NCBI GenBank assembly: GCA_024404275.1
Contig: JAKSQG010000083.1
Location: 1 to 7,902, forward strand
Length of the DNA stretch: 7,902 nt
Direction of reading: 5' to 3'
DNA from: Clostridia bacterium
GTDB taxonomy: Bacteria > Bacillota > Clostridia > Christensenellales > Aristaeellaceae
Under the pieces are notes generated by a model. It had not been told where the DNA came from. It saw only the letters and a program-made list of their open reading frames with translations, and did not search any database. Made by a program: the position numbers and the translations under genes. Shown in pieces: positions 1 through 6,423 of this stretch; position 1 is the first letter of the stretch, and each line of letters starts with the position of its first letter.

Positions 1-1
1 G

Positions 2-502
2 GTCTATGCCCGCTGTGTCAGAGTGGAGTTGAAGCTCAATGGACAGTCGCTTGGCACAAAGACAACAAAGAACAACTGCGTTTATCGCTTCAAGGTACCT
101 TATCAAAATGGCAAGCTGGAAGCCATTGCCTATGATGAAGCAGGGAAGATCATTGGCACAGATAGCCTGACGACTGCAGGTGAAAAGACCGAACTGCGCA
201 TGGAAGCCGAAGAAAATGTCGTACGTGTGGGGCATATGGCCTTTGTCCGTCTGCGCCTGACGGATGAGAACGGCATCACCAAACCCACCGAACGCCAATC
301 CATTGATATTTCGGTGGAAGGCGGCAAGCTGGTAGCCTGCGGCAGCGCATGCCCGTACTATGTGCGTAGCTACCTGGACAGCGTGTGCGATACCTATTAT
401 GGCGAAGCACTGGTGATGATCGAAGTGCAGGGCGATGTGAAGGTCACAGCCATCTGCAAGCTTGGCAAAGCTGGAATCATGATCAAAGGAAATGTTGAGT
501 GA
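2..502 (+). CDS. Glycoside hydrolase family 2 (beta-galactosidase-like), C-terminal part, 5' end off the window
   Basis: The frame is open from the left edge and ends with TGA, giving the last 166 residues of a larger protein. The first residues contain VRVELKLNGQSLG, the signature of the DUF4982-like beta-sandwich found near the C-terminus of GH2 glycosidases, which usually reads V-E-L-x-L-N-G-x-S-L-G. A second Ig-like domain follows from about residue 60 (RVGHMAFVRLRLTDENG) and carries GGKLVACGSA and TYYGEALVMIEV. These match the GH2 tail pattern G-x-G-S-A-x-P and T-Y-x-G-x-A-L-A-x-x-R. The catalytic TIM barrel is outside the window, so the sugar specificity cannot be judged. Oddly, cysteines stand at several positions in the tail (ACGSACP, SVCDTYY). 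The gene converges with tnpV. An invasin-like Ig protein is a less likely reading. Confidence 0.85.
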   Translation, partial: VYARCVRVELKLNGQSLGTKTTKNNCVYRFKVPYQNGKLEAIAYDEAGKIIGTDSLTTAGEKTELRMEAEENVVRVGHMAFVRLRLTDENGITKPTERQSIDISVEGGKLVACGSACPYYVRSYLDSVCDTYYGEALVMIEVQGDVKVTAICKLGKAGIMIKGNVE

Positions 503-552
503 ACATGAAGTATTTAACATAGAATAATGTCTGAAAAAGTCAATAAAATCAA

Positions 553-630
553 GGGCTGCAGCCCATAGAAATAGCCCATTTTTGATGAGGACTGTGGACG
601 GCATATATATCGTCCTGGTCAAAAATGGGC
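553..630. repeat. Nested palindromes / long interrupted hairpin between convergent genes
   Basis: This non-coding stretch lies between the stop codons of the GH2 gene and tnpV. A perfect 12-bp inverted repeat, GCCCATTTTTGA (574-585) against TCAAAAATGGGC (619-630), encloses an inner perfect stem, GGACG (596-600) against CGTCC (611-615), with the loop GCATATATAT. Just to the left is a 12-bp palindrome, GGGCTGCAGCCC (553-564). GCCCAT is repeated at 561 and 574, so alternative pairings compete. The stretch could serve as a bidirectional terminator, although neither side has a clean T-tract. It could also be the end of a small mobile element. The rest of 503-668 holds no gene that I can see. Confidence 0.6.
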
Positions 631-668
631 TTCAAAAGCGTTATTTTGTTTTGCCGGGTACTATCAGA

Positions 669-1049
669 TTATTTGTATACGATTTCGTTCCAAATGATCT
701 CCTCGACCTGATGCTTGATGGTATTCATCATCCCAACCCAGCGCAGCTGATCAGTCATTTTCAGATTTTCGGTCACACCGGCCTCCTTAACCATCTGCGG
801 AATCATCGTATCCAGCAGGTGCTGCGCCTGCACATCGGCCTGGTGCAGATCATCGTTCAGCTTACCGGAGAGCAGCAACCGGGTATACACCCCTGGCCGT
901 TGCTCTTGCAGGTACTGCATGCGCACCATGCCATACTTACCCAGCGGATACCCAGGCTCAACACCAAGGTCGGGAAGATAGTAGTCGCCGCACAGGGTAT
1001 AGTCCAAACCTTTCTTATCATCATGAATCTTCTTAGACAACTCGCACAT
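669..1049 (-). CDS. tnpV: TnpV family transposon-encoded protein
   Basis: This is a 126-residue protein with the TnpV layout: an early YTLCGDYYLPDLG motif (17-29), PLGKYGMVRMQYL (35-47), YTRLLLSGKLNDDL (55-68) and a C-terminal block with GVTENLK, LRWVGMMN and EEIIWNEIVY (91-125). Family members are about 120 residues long and occur on Tn4451-like elements and integrative elements of Firmicutes, where they are thought to help recombination. The exact activity is uncertain. I chose the ATG at 1049 because GAGG lies 9 bases upstream and because the family begins close to the DYYLP motif. The frame stays open upstream into the tRNA, but that cannot be one gene. No recombinase, relaxase or other element gene is visible, so this is probably a solitary remnant. 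Confidence 0.88.
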   Translation of the reverse strand: MCELSKKIHDDKKGLDYTLCGDYYLPDLGVEPGYPLGKYGMVRMQYLQEQRPGVYTRLLLSGKLNDDLHQADVQAQHLLDTMIPQMVKEAGVTENLKMTDQLRWVGMMNTIKHQVEEIIWNEIVYK

Positions 1050-1146
1050 TTTGTTTTTCCTCACTTTCGTATCGTTCGTGTGTATTGGGCAGCCGGGAAC
1101 CATCTTTGTGTCTGTGATCACTTCCTTCACACAGAAATCGATCACA

Positions 1147-1225
1147 CCACGATACTTGAGAGGAAACAAAGAAATCCGAACCCATTCCCAATCGGGATTA
1201 GGTTCGGATTTCTCAAGTATGGTGG
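1147..1225. repeat. 15-bp imperfect inverted repeat around the tRNA terminator, one arm being the tRNA 3' end
   Basis: CCACGATACTTGAGA (1147-1161) is the reverse complement, with one mismatch, of TCTCAAGTATGGTGG (1211-1225). The right arm contains the CCA end and last acceptor bases of tRNA-Ala plus its trailer. Inside the repeat lies the terminator stem, separated from the left arm by about nine bases (GGAAACAAA). In a read-through transcript the outer arms could pair and cover the tRNA 3' end. The origin is unknown: it could be a copied and inverted tRNA end, or an element boundary. Confidence 0.7.
1162..1212 (-). terminator. Intrinsic terminator of tRNA-Ala
   Basis: A perfect 12-bp stem, GAAATCCGAACC (1171-1182) against GGTTCGGATTTC (1201-1212), is capped by an inner TCCC/GGGA stem (1186-1189 with 1194-1197). 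On the minus strand the stem is followed by TTTGTTTCC, a T-rich run. It begins 8 bases after the tRNA CCA end, so it fits termination of the tRNA transcript. On the plus strand no T-tract follows. Confidence 0.8.
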
Positions 1226-1295
1226 AGCATAAGGGAGTCGAACCCTTGGCCTCCACAATGCCATTGTGGCGCGCTACCAACTGCGCTAATGCCCC
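1220..1295 (-). tRNA. tRNA-Ala (anticodon GGC)
   Basis: The 76-base minus-strand sequence folds as a full cloverleaf. The 7-bp acceptor pairs GGGGCAT with ATGCTCC (one G-T pair). The D arm is GCGC-AGTTGGTA-GCGC. The anticodon arm is CCACA-ATGGCAT-TGTGG, which puts GGC at positions 34-36 and reads Ala codons GCC and GCU. A 5-base variable loop follows, then the T arm AAGGG-TTCGACT-CCCTT, discriminator A and an encoded CCA. It has its own promoter and terminator, so it is a single-gene unit. Confidence 0.97.
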
Positions 1296-1306
1296 GAACG
1301 AGTACT

Positions 1307-1335
1307 ATATTACCACAACCATTTTGATTTGTAAA
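1307..1335 (-). promoter_or_regulatory. Promoter of tRNA-Ala
   Basis: On the minus strand, TTTACA (1330-1335) and TAATAT (1307-1312) are separated by exactly 17 bases. A TG sits one base before the -10, giving an extended -10. The -10 ends 11 bases before the mature tRNA 5' end, so the leader would be only a few bases long, as expected for a tRNA gene. Confidence 0.75.
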
Positions 1336-1365
1336 GGGGGTAAATGAAATTTTTTTCACTTTTTT

Positions 1366-2229
1366 TCAAACTTTTTGATCGAGCTCAAATCCGGCAGCGG
1401 TCGCCTCGTGAATCAGGAGCGAAATCAGCGCTGTTTCCGCCCCATTCGGGGCATAATCGGCTGATCTGAACAGCATCTGGCACTTTTTTTCGGGTGCCGG
1501 CGCCAGCGGGCGCTGACACAGCCGCAAAAAGCTCAGGTCTGCCGCAGCCAGCGGTTCACCAATGGAATAAGCGTCCTTCATGCGCGGCAGCACGCTCAGG
1601 CAGGCACTCTCCTCCGCCAGGCGCAGCCACCGGTCCGAGCACAGCATCGTCCCCTCTTCCGGCCCCATGATCTGGGGGTACGCCTTCAGCCGGGCGATAT
1701 CCACCGTCTGCAGCTCCGCCAGCTCATGCCGTGCTGCGGCAATAAAAACGGGCTGCCAACTCAGCCTTGCCTGCAGCTGCCAGCCACGCCGTTCCAATGC
1801 CTTTTCCAGATGCTCCGCCTGCTCGGAACGGCAGTTCAGGATGCCGATACCCCGCTCCCAGTCCTCCGGTTCCGTCTGCATCCAGCGCACTTCTCCCACG
1901 CGACGGATGGCTGTCAGTGCCCGCACCACATAGCGCGCGGCAGGGGCATACAGCGTCAAACGTCTGTTTTCGGCAGAAGCGGTATGCAGCATTTCGATGG
2001 TCTCCACCTGCTGCAGAATGCTTCGGGCCAGCCGGGTCAGTTCTTTGCCCTGCTCGGTCAGTACCATGCCGCCGCGTGTCCGCCGGAAGATGGTGATCTG
2101 CAGTTCCTTTTCCATCTCGCTGATGGTCTTGCTCAGGCTCGGCTGGCTCATAAACAGGTTTTCCGCCGCACGCGAAACAGAACCGGTCTTTTCAACCTCC
2201 AGGATGCAGCGAAGCACCTGAGTATTCAC
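1366..2229 (-). CDS. LysR family transcriptional regulator
   Basis: This 287-residue protein has the normal LysR length and layout. An N-terminal winged helix-turn-helix (about 1-60) includes TGSVSRAAENLFMSQPSLSKTISEMEKEL and the wing segment IFRRTRGGMVLTEQGKEL. A linker helix (about 62-85) leads to a divergent effector-binding domain (about 88-280). The start is GTG at 2229. It overlaps the rex stop as GTGA, with a GAGG-containing site about 8 bases upstream inside rex, which suggests translational coupling to rex. No diverging target gene or obvious T-n11-A operator tells which genes it controls; its effector is unknown. A run of A/T follows the stop but I see no convincing terminator hairpin before the tRNA promoter. 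Confidence 0.93.
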   Translation of the reverse strand: MNTQVLRCILEVEKTGSVSRAAENLFMSQPSLSKTISEMEKELQITIFRRTRGGMVLTEQGKELTRLARSILQQVETIEMLHTASAENRRLTLYAPAARYVVRALTAIRRVGEVRWMQTEPEDWERGIGILNCRSEQAEHLEKALERRGWQLQARLSWQPVFIAAARHELAELQTVDIARLKAYPQIMGPEEGTMLCSDRWLRLAEESACLSVLPRMKDAYSIGEPLAAADLSFLRLCQRPLAPAPEKKCQMLFRSADYAPNGAETALISLLIHEATAAGFELDQKV

Positions 2230-2897
2230 TCTTCGACCTCACTCAGGTCCATGTCTTCATATTCCTGTACCAGACGGTTGGACAGCAGCGCCAGCGAAAT
2301 GGCCATGTCCTCGCGCTGCATCAGCACGCCTGCGGGCACAGTCAGATGCACATGGGCAAAGTTCCAGATGCCCTTTACCCCGGCCTTCACCAGCTGGTCA
2401 CACACCTGCTGCGCATAATCCGCCGGGGTGGTGATGATGCCGATGGCAGCATGATGCTTGTCACAATACTCTTCCAGCTCCTCCATGGCGTGCACTGTAC
2501 GGCCGTGGATCTTCTGCCCGATCACTTCGGGATTGCTGTCAAAGGCGGCAATGATTTTGAGGCCGTAGTGTTCAAACTCGCCGTAGGAGAGCAGCGCGCT
2601 GCCCAGATGACCGGCACCGACCAGCACAGCGGTCTTGAGGCGGTCATAGCCCAAAAAATGCTCAATATCGTTGATCAGCGTATGTACATTGAAACCGACG
2701 CGGGGCTTGCCGGGCTGGGAGCTGACTGCCGCCAGATCCTTGCGCACCTGCACCTCATACACATCAAAATACTCCGCCAGCACCAACGCAGGAACATAGG
2801 TATTGCCCTTTTCCTCCAGCTCCTTGAGGAATTTCAAATAATAAGGCAGGCGCTTGATGCTCTGCACTGACATGTTTTTTACGTCTTTTTCGCTCAT
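2226..2897 (-). CDS. rex: Redox-sensing transcriptional repressor Rex
   Basis: Rex senses the NADH/NAD+ ratio and represses fermentation and respiration genes when NAD+ is high. The 223-residue product has the Rex layout: an N-terminal winged helix (about 10-70) with RLPYYLKFLKEL and the recognition segment VYEVQVRKDLAAV, then PRVGFNV. A Rossmann domain follows with VLVGAGHLGSALL (GxGxxG, glycines at 94, 96 and 99) and an acidic D120 at the end of the second strand, expected near the NADH ribose. The C-terminal helix is MAISLALLSNRLVQEYEDMDL. I chose the ATG at 2897 because GGAG lies 9 bases upstream and family members start near here. The longer frame to 2966 would run through the promoter. 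It is slightly longer than typical Rex (about 210-215 residues), with an acidic tail. It heads a two-gene unit with the LysR gene. Confidence 0.93.
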   Translation of the reverse strand: MSEKDVKNMSVQSIKRLPYYLKFLKELEEKGNTYVPALVLAEYFDVYEVQVRKDLAAVSSQPGKPRVGFNVHTLINDIEHFLGYDRLKTAVLVGAGHLGSALLSYGEFEHYGLKIIAAFDSNPEVIGQKIHGRTVHAMEELEEYCDKHHAAIGIITTPADYAQQVCDQLVKAGVKGIWNFAHVHLTVPAGVLMQREDMAISLALLSNRLVQEYEDMDLSEVEE

Positions 2898-2928
2898 GGT
2901 CCCATGCTCCGTTTCGATTGATAAACAT

Positions 2929-2957
2929 ATTATAGCATTCTGTGTTTTTTTTGTAAA
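2929..2957 (-). promoter_or_regulatory. Promoter of rex-lysR
   Basis: On the minus strand, TTTACA (2952-2957) and a consensus TATAAT (2929-2934) are 17 bases apart. The expected start of transcription is about 25 bases before the rex ATG. I could not find a convincing Rex operator (TTGTTAA-N4-TTAACAA type) over it. Confidence 0.8.
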
Positions 2958-2979
2958 GAACAGCAAAAAAGTTCACATT

Positions 2980-3474
2980 TTACAGTATTTCCGTCAGTAC
3001 ACGCCATGCCTCCACCAGCTTTTCCATGCTCCATGCTGCGTTTGCCGGGCTGGTGGAGGGCAGCACGATGGCGGGAATCTGCGTCAGGGGCTGCTGCAGC
3101 CTTTCGTAATACCCCGCAGCCGTTTTTCCATTGCAGATGATATGCTGTATGGAAGCCGCCGTCAGAATGGGGCGCAGATCGGTTGGCACCACATCGGTGA
3201 TGCTGCTGTCTGCCGAACCGGCAATGCTGCAGCTTTGCACCGTATCCCACAGCGCAATGTGATGACGAAGCAGAAAAGCCCGCTTTTCCTCTGTCTGATG
3301 CGGAACCTCTTCCCCAAACAGCAATGCCATCAGCGGCCAGAAGCGGTTGCGCGGATGACCGTAATAGAACCCTTCCGCCCTTGAGCGCACCGAGGGCAGG
3401 CTGCCCAGGATCAGCACCCGGCTGTTTTCATCCCACACCGGCGCAAAGGGATGCACAATGGATTCACGATTCAT
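2980..3474 (-). CDS. DNA-deoxyinosine (hypoxanthine) glycosylase, UDG superfamily
   Basis: The 164-residue protein fits the small UDG-superfamily group annotated as hypoxanthine-DNA glycosylase (family 6). That group removes deaminated adenine, and some related enzymes remove uracil, to start base excision repair. Visible motifs are LILGSLPSVRS (21-31), YYGHPRNRFWPLM (37-49), ICNGKTA (113-119) and LPSTSPANA (138-146), which together make the nucleotide-binding pocket of the fold. The ATG at 3474 is chosen because GGAGG lies 6 bases upstream; upstream in-frame codons run through a terminator. The gene follows the MBL-hydrolase terminator and shows no clear promoter of its own, so it may depend on read-through. 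The exact base specificity is inferred from the family only. Confidence 0.85.
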   Translation of the reverse strand: MNRESIVHPFAPVWDENSRVLILGSLPSVRSRAEGFYYGHPRNRFWPLMALLFGEEVPHQTEEKRAFLLRHHIALWDTVQSCSIAGSADSSITDVVPTDLRPILTAASIQHIICNGKTAAGYYERLQQPLTQIPAIVLPSTSPANAAWSMEKLVEAWRVLTEIL

Positions 3475-3489
3475 TCTTTTCCTCCGGGG

Positions 3490-3520
3490 CAAGAAAGAAG
3501 ACCCGCCTTTCGGACGGGTC
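3490..3520 (-). terminator. Intrinsic terminator after the MBL hydrolase gene
   Basis: On the minus strand, GACCCG and CGGGTC (3515-3520 and 3500-3505) pair. An inner CC/GG pair and a GAAA loop close the hairpin, with one bulged T. It is followed by TTCTTTCTT. It lies 9 bases after the MBL stop and ends close to the ribosome binding site of the next gene. Confidence 0.75.
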
Positions 3521-3529
3521 CCAAATGGT

Positions 3530-4294
3530 TTACAGATAGGCGCGCATGGTGTCCATGACTTCTTTTTTATCCGCCACGTAATCCACGTGACCCTGCACGC
3601 ACTTTTCAAAATCGATCTTCTCCATCAGTTCCACATAGGGACGCAGACGATCCATAAAGTGCGGCAGTTTGCCGATATCCTCCTGCAGACGCTCGGGATG
3701 CTCTTCGTCATACACCCACACGTTGTTGTGCAGATCCTTGGTGTTGGCGTCGCCGACATAAAGCACCTTGTCCTCGGGCACATAGAACATCAGCTGGTCC
3801 TCGCTGTGCGGACCGCCGCAGTTGATGATCTGCACCGTCACACCGCCAAGATCGATGACGGCATCCCCCGTCACCTCGATATCGGCGGGCACCACCTTGA
3901 TCTTCTTGGGGTCGGGATACTCCAGCTTGCGCGTCACATAGCCGAAGCGGATGTCCAGACCTTCCGCTACACGGTTCAGCATCTCTTCCTCGCTCCAGCC
4001 CCACTTGGCTTCACGGCGCAGCATTTCATTGCAGCGGGCGGAAGCAATGGTCAGACCATTCACGGCACAGGCACCATAGCTGTGATCCCAATGGAAGTGG
4101 GAAATGCCCGTAAAGTCGGGCAGAGGCAACCCGTTTTCCTTCAGTTTGTCATAAAACAGCGCCACATGAGCAGGCGAAGCGCACGCCTCGACAGCAAAGG
4201 CATATTTATCGCCTTTGATATAGCCAATGGAGGGTCTGTCCGTCCGCACATCCTGCTGCATATACCAGGTATGTGCTCCGATCTGTTGAAACAT
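3530..4294 (-). CDS. MBL-fold metallo-hydrolase
   Basis: The 254-residue protein carries the complete metal-binding set of the metallo-beta-lactamase fold. The set is HFHWDH (H66, H68, D70, H71), H163 in GGPHSED, D182 in YVGDAN and H236 in VQGH. It is therefore expected to bind two zinc (or similar) ions and be active. There is no signal peptide, so it should act in the cytoplasm. AAGGAG lies 8 bases before the ATG. The gene begins 16 bases after the M20 peptidase gene and is the last gene of the four-gene operon, followed by a terminator. The substrate cannot be assigned, because the superfamily includes lactamases, glyoxalases, lactonases and thioesterases. The neighbours suggest an amide, ester or lactone linked to the M20 substrate, but this is inference. 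Confidence 0.92.
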   Translation of the reverse strand: MFQQIGAHTWYMQQDVRTDRPSIGYIKGDKYAFAVEACASPAHVALFYDKLKENGLPLPDFTGISHFHWDHSYGACAVNGLTIASARCNEMLRREAKWGWSEEEMLNRVAEGLDIRFGYVTRKLEYPDPKKIKVVPADIEVTGDAVIDLGGVTVQIINCGGPHSEDQLMFYVPEDKVLYVGDANTKDLHNNVWVYDEEHPERLQEDIGKLPHFMDRLRPYVELMEKIDFEKCVQGHVDYVADKKEVMDTMRAYL

Positions 4295-4310
4295 CTTTTT
4301 GTTCTCCTTT

Positions 4311-5741
4311 TCAGCAATTGCGGATCAGTGTCTGATAGAAGGTCACGGTCTTGACGATCGTCGCCAGCGGAATGCGCTCGTTGCGTCCATGGATCATGCC
4401 GCGTTCCTCCTTGGTCAGCGCCATAGCGGAAAAGCGGTATACATGCTCGGATATGCGGCAGTAGTGACGGCTGTCACTGCACGCCAACATCAGGTAGGGC
4501 GAAACCACAGCGTCCGTCCAGGTGGACTGAATAGCGTTTTTGAGACGGTTCCACGGCTCATCCCCCGTCAGCGAGACCTCGGAAGGGCTGTTGCCGTACA
4601 CCATGCCCACTTCCACGCGGGGGTCGTGAATCTTGCGGTTGAGTTCCGCAATGGTGCTCTGCGGCGTCTGTCCGGGAATGATGCGCAGATTGGCGCCCAC
4701 CCAGGCTTCGTTGGGCAATACATTGCTGGCATCGCTGCCGCGTGCCTGCGTGAAAGCCACCGTGGTACGCACCAGGGCATTCAGCTCGCCGCCGCCCTTT
4801 TTGCAGATGAGGTTGAGCACAGGCGTAAAGCACCACAGATTGGCAAAAATGAGCCGGTACAGGAAGGTGGAACGGCGTGCCAGCGTATCAAACATCTGTC
4901 TGGCAGGCTCCGTCAGCGTATACGGGAAGGGCGAAGCTTCCACCTTGGCGACGGCGCGGGACAGAATGCCAAGCGCACTCTGTGCCGGCGGTGTGGACGC
5001 GTGACCGCCCTTGGTCTTGACCGTCAGCCGGATATCCATCGGGCCCTTTTCAGCAATGCCCACCACCGCACAGGGCGATTTCAACCCGGGGAAAACATCC
5101 TGCACCACAGCGCCGCCCTCATCCAGCACAAACTCGGGATGCACCTCGTGCGCCAACAGCCACTGCACATTGGCAGGGGCGCCGCCGCCGCTGATCTCCT
5201 CATCGCCGGCAAAGCACAGGTACAGATCCTGCGCCGGGCAGAAGCCCTCCGCGATCAGGTTATCCGCGGCTTCCAGTACACCCAGCAGCGTACCCTTGGT
5301 ATCCAGCGTGCCGCGTCCCCACATTTCGCCGTTTTCAATAATGGCTTCAAAGGCAGGCTTGTCCCATTCCTCCTGACGCACAGGCACCACATCGTAGTGC
5401 GCCATCAGCACACCGGGCTTGTCGCTCTTTTTGCCCTTCCAGACAAAAATGATGCTTCTGGGGCCGGGGCGCACGCACTCGCAATGGCTGTAAACGTTGG
5501 GAAACAGCACCGGCAGCAGCTCATACAGCCGCTTGAATTCGGCTTCGTCCTCCAGCGACTTATCACGATATGAGACCGTTTTGCAGCGGATCAGCTGACG
5601 CAGATGCTCAATGGCCTTATCGGCATCCGGTTTTTCATCGGCAGCAACGTGCTTTTCCTCCACCGGAGGTTTGAACTGTATTGCCCGGACCACCAGTACC
5701 GCAATAAACGCCAGCAGCAAAACCAGCAGGATGATACCCAT
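4311..5741 (-). CDS. Membrane-anchored M20 family metallopeptidase (carboxypeptidase S / PM20D1-like)
   Basis: The 476-residue enzyme begins with a hydrophobic segment (residues 2-19) followed by arginine, which looks like a single membrane anchor or uncleaved signal. The M20 catalytic core is complete: H115 and D117 in MAHYDVVP, D147 in GRGTLDTKG, E181-E182 in AGDEEISG, D207 in LDEGG and H451 in MIHGRNE. The lid domain begins around KGGHAST (H247). These enzymes use two zinc ions to cleave dipeptides, C-terminal residues or N-acyl amino acids. The layout with an N-terminal anchor resembles yeast CPS1 and vertebrate PM20D1 more than cytosolic PepV or DapE. GGAGG lies 8 bases before the ATG. 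It is the third gene of the operon, 18 bases after the membrane protein gene. The orientation of the catalytic domain is not certain. Confidence 0.93.
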   Translation of the reverse strand: MGIILLVLLLAFIAVLVVRAIQFKPPVEEKHVAADEKPDADKAIEHLRQLIRCKTVSYRDKSLEDEAEFKRLYELLPVLFPNVYSHCECVRPGPRSIIFVWKGKKSDKPGVLMAHYDVVPVRQEEWDKPAFEAIIENGEMWGRGTLDTKGTLLGVLEAADNLIAEGFCPAQDLYLCFAGDEEISGGGAPANVQWLLAHEVHPEFVLDEGGAVVQDVFPGLKSPCAVVGIAEKGPMDIRLTVKTKGGHASTPPAQSALGILSRAVAKVEASPFPYTLTEPARQMFDTLARRSTFLYRLIFANLWCFTPVLNLICKKGGGELNALVRTTVAFTQARGSDASNVLPNEAWVGANLRIIPGQTPQSTIAELNRKIHDPRVEVGMVYGNSPSEVSLTGDEPWNRLKNAIQSTWTDAVVSPYLMLACSDSRHYCRISEHVYRFSAMALTKEERGMIHGRNERIPLATIVKTVTFYQTLIRNC

Positions 5742-5759
5742 AATGATCTCCTCCGTTGA

Positions 5760-6422
5760 TTACAGCAGGTTTTTCTTGTACAGCAGACGGCTGACGCCCA
5801 TGGTCAGCAATACGCCCACCGGCACCAGAATACCGACCGAGCTGGCCAGTGAGGGCATGATGATGAACAACACGATCATGAACACCAGCGGAGCAATGGC
5901 GATCTTCCAGTTCTTGGAGACATACACCACACCCAGAGCGCCGATGAGCGCGGGAGTGATATAGGCAAAGCAGGGTTTGAGCAGATCGCTTTCCAGTATG
6001 GGCTTGAGTTTGCCCAGCAGCAGTACGCCCACGGCAATGATGAGCGTGGTCACAATGGAGGAGGTGGCAATGGCGATGGTGGAGATGACCTCGCCCTCCT
6101 CGCTGTCCGCTTTCACACCGGCCGCCTGCATGGCATTAAGGGCCGCAGGTACCTTCAGGTTGGACAAATTGCCCGTCACAAAGCCAAGATAGGTACCGCC
6201 CGTGCCCAGCATGGGCGAATAGGTGAACACCTCAATGATGCCCACCGTCCAGTAAATGGGCGCTACGCCCAGCAGACCCTTCAATACATAGTTCCATACA
6301 GGCCAGGCGCTGTAATGCACCGAAATGGCCACGGGCACGCTCAAAAGCAAAATGATGCCCAGTGCCACCCAGATACGACCGTACAGATGAACCGATTCGG
6401 TATACATGGTCTCTTTTTTCAT
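5760..6422 (-). CDS. Polytopic membrane protein of unknown family, partner of DUF5058
   Basis: I do not recognise this 220-residue protein by name. It has about six hydrophobic segments (roughly 15-35, 41-64, 113-137, 151-168, 174-193 and 196-211). A short glycine-rich stretch, TYSPMLGTGGTYLGFVTGNL (67-86), lies between segments two and three with an acidic loop after it (KADSEEGE). The position of TYSP after the second hydrophobic run recalls TYELPAA in the neighbouring DUF5058 protein, so the two may share a fold. The ATG at 6422 begins one base after the DUF5058 stop, with G-rich sequence (GGGGATGG) upstream, so translation is probably coupled. A second start at residue 6 (MYTES) is possible. 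A subunit of a two-part transporter is the simplest role, but that is inference from pairing and topology. Confidence 0.85.
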   Translation of the reverse strand: MKKETMYTESVHLYGRIWVALGIILLLSVPVAISVHYSAWPVWNYVLKGLLGVAPIYWTVGIIEVFTYSPMLGTGGTYLGFVTGNLSNLKVPAALNAMQAAGVKADSEEGEVISTIAIATSSIVTTLIIAVGVLLLGKLKPILESDLLKPCFAYITPALIGALGVVYVSKNWKIAIAPLVFMIVLFIIMPSLASSVGILVPVGVLLTMGVSRLLYKKNLL

Positions 6423-6423
6423 A

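Noticed and set aside
1105..1150. TGTGATC / GATCACA short inverted repeat as an operator for tnpV
   Set aside because: It is only seven bases per arm with a long spacer and no promoter elements near it. This is expected by chance.
582..1232. A 216-codon plus-strand frame over tnpV
   Set aside because: It starts inside the hairpin region and is antisense to a recognisable TnpV protein. It also runs into the tRNA terminator.
3458..4354. A 298-codon open frame on the plus strand
   Set aside because: It is antisense to the MBL hydrolase gene, which has all of its metal ligands. The plus-strand translation shows no recognisable motif.
4299..5573. A 424-codon open frame on the plus strand
   Set aside because: It lies antisense to the M20 gene, whose complete catalytic motifs and ribosome binding site are on the minus strand. 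The plus-strand translation is rich in His, Arg and Gln, with no domain pattern.
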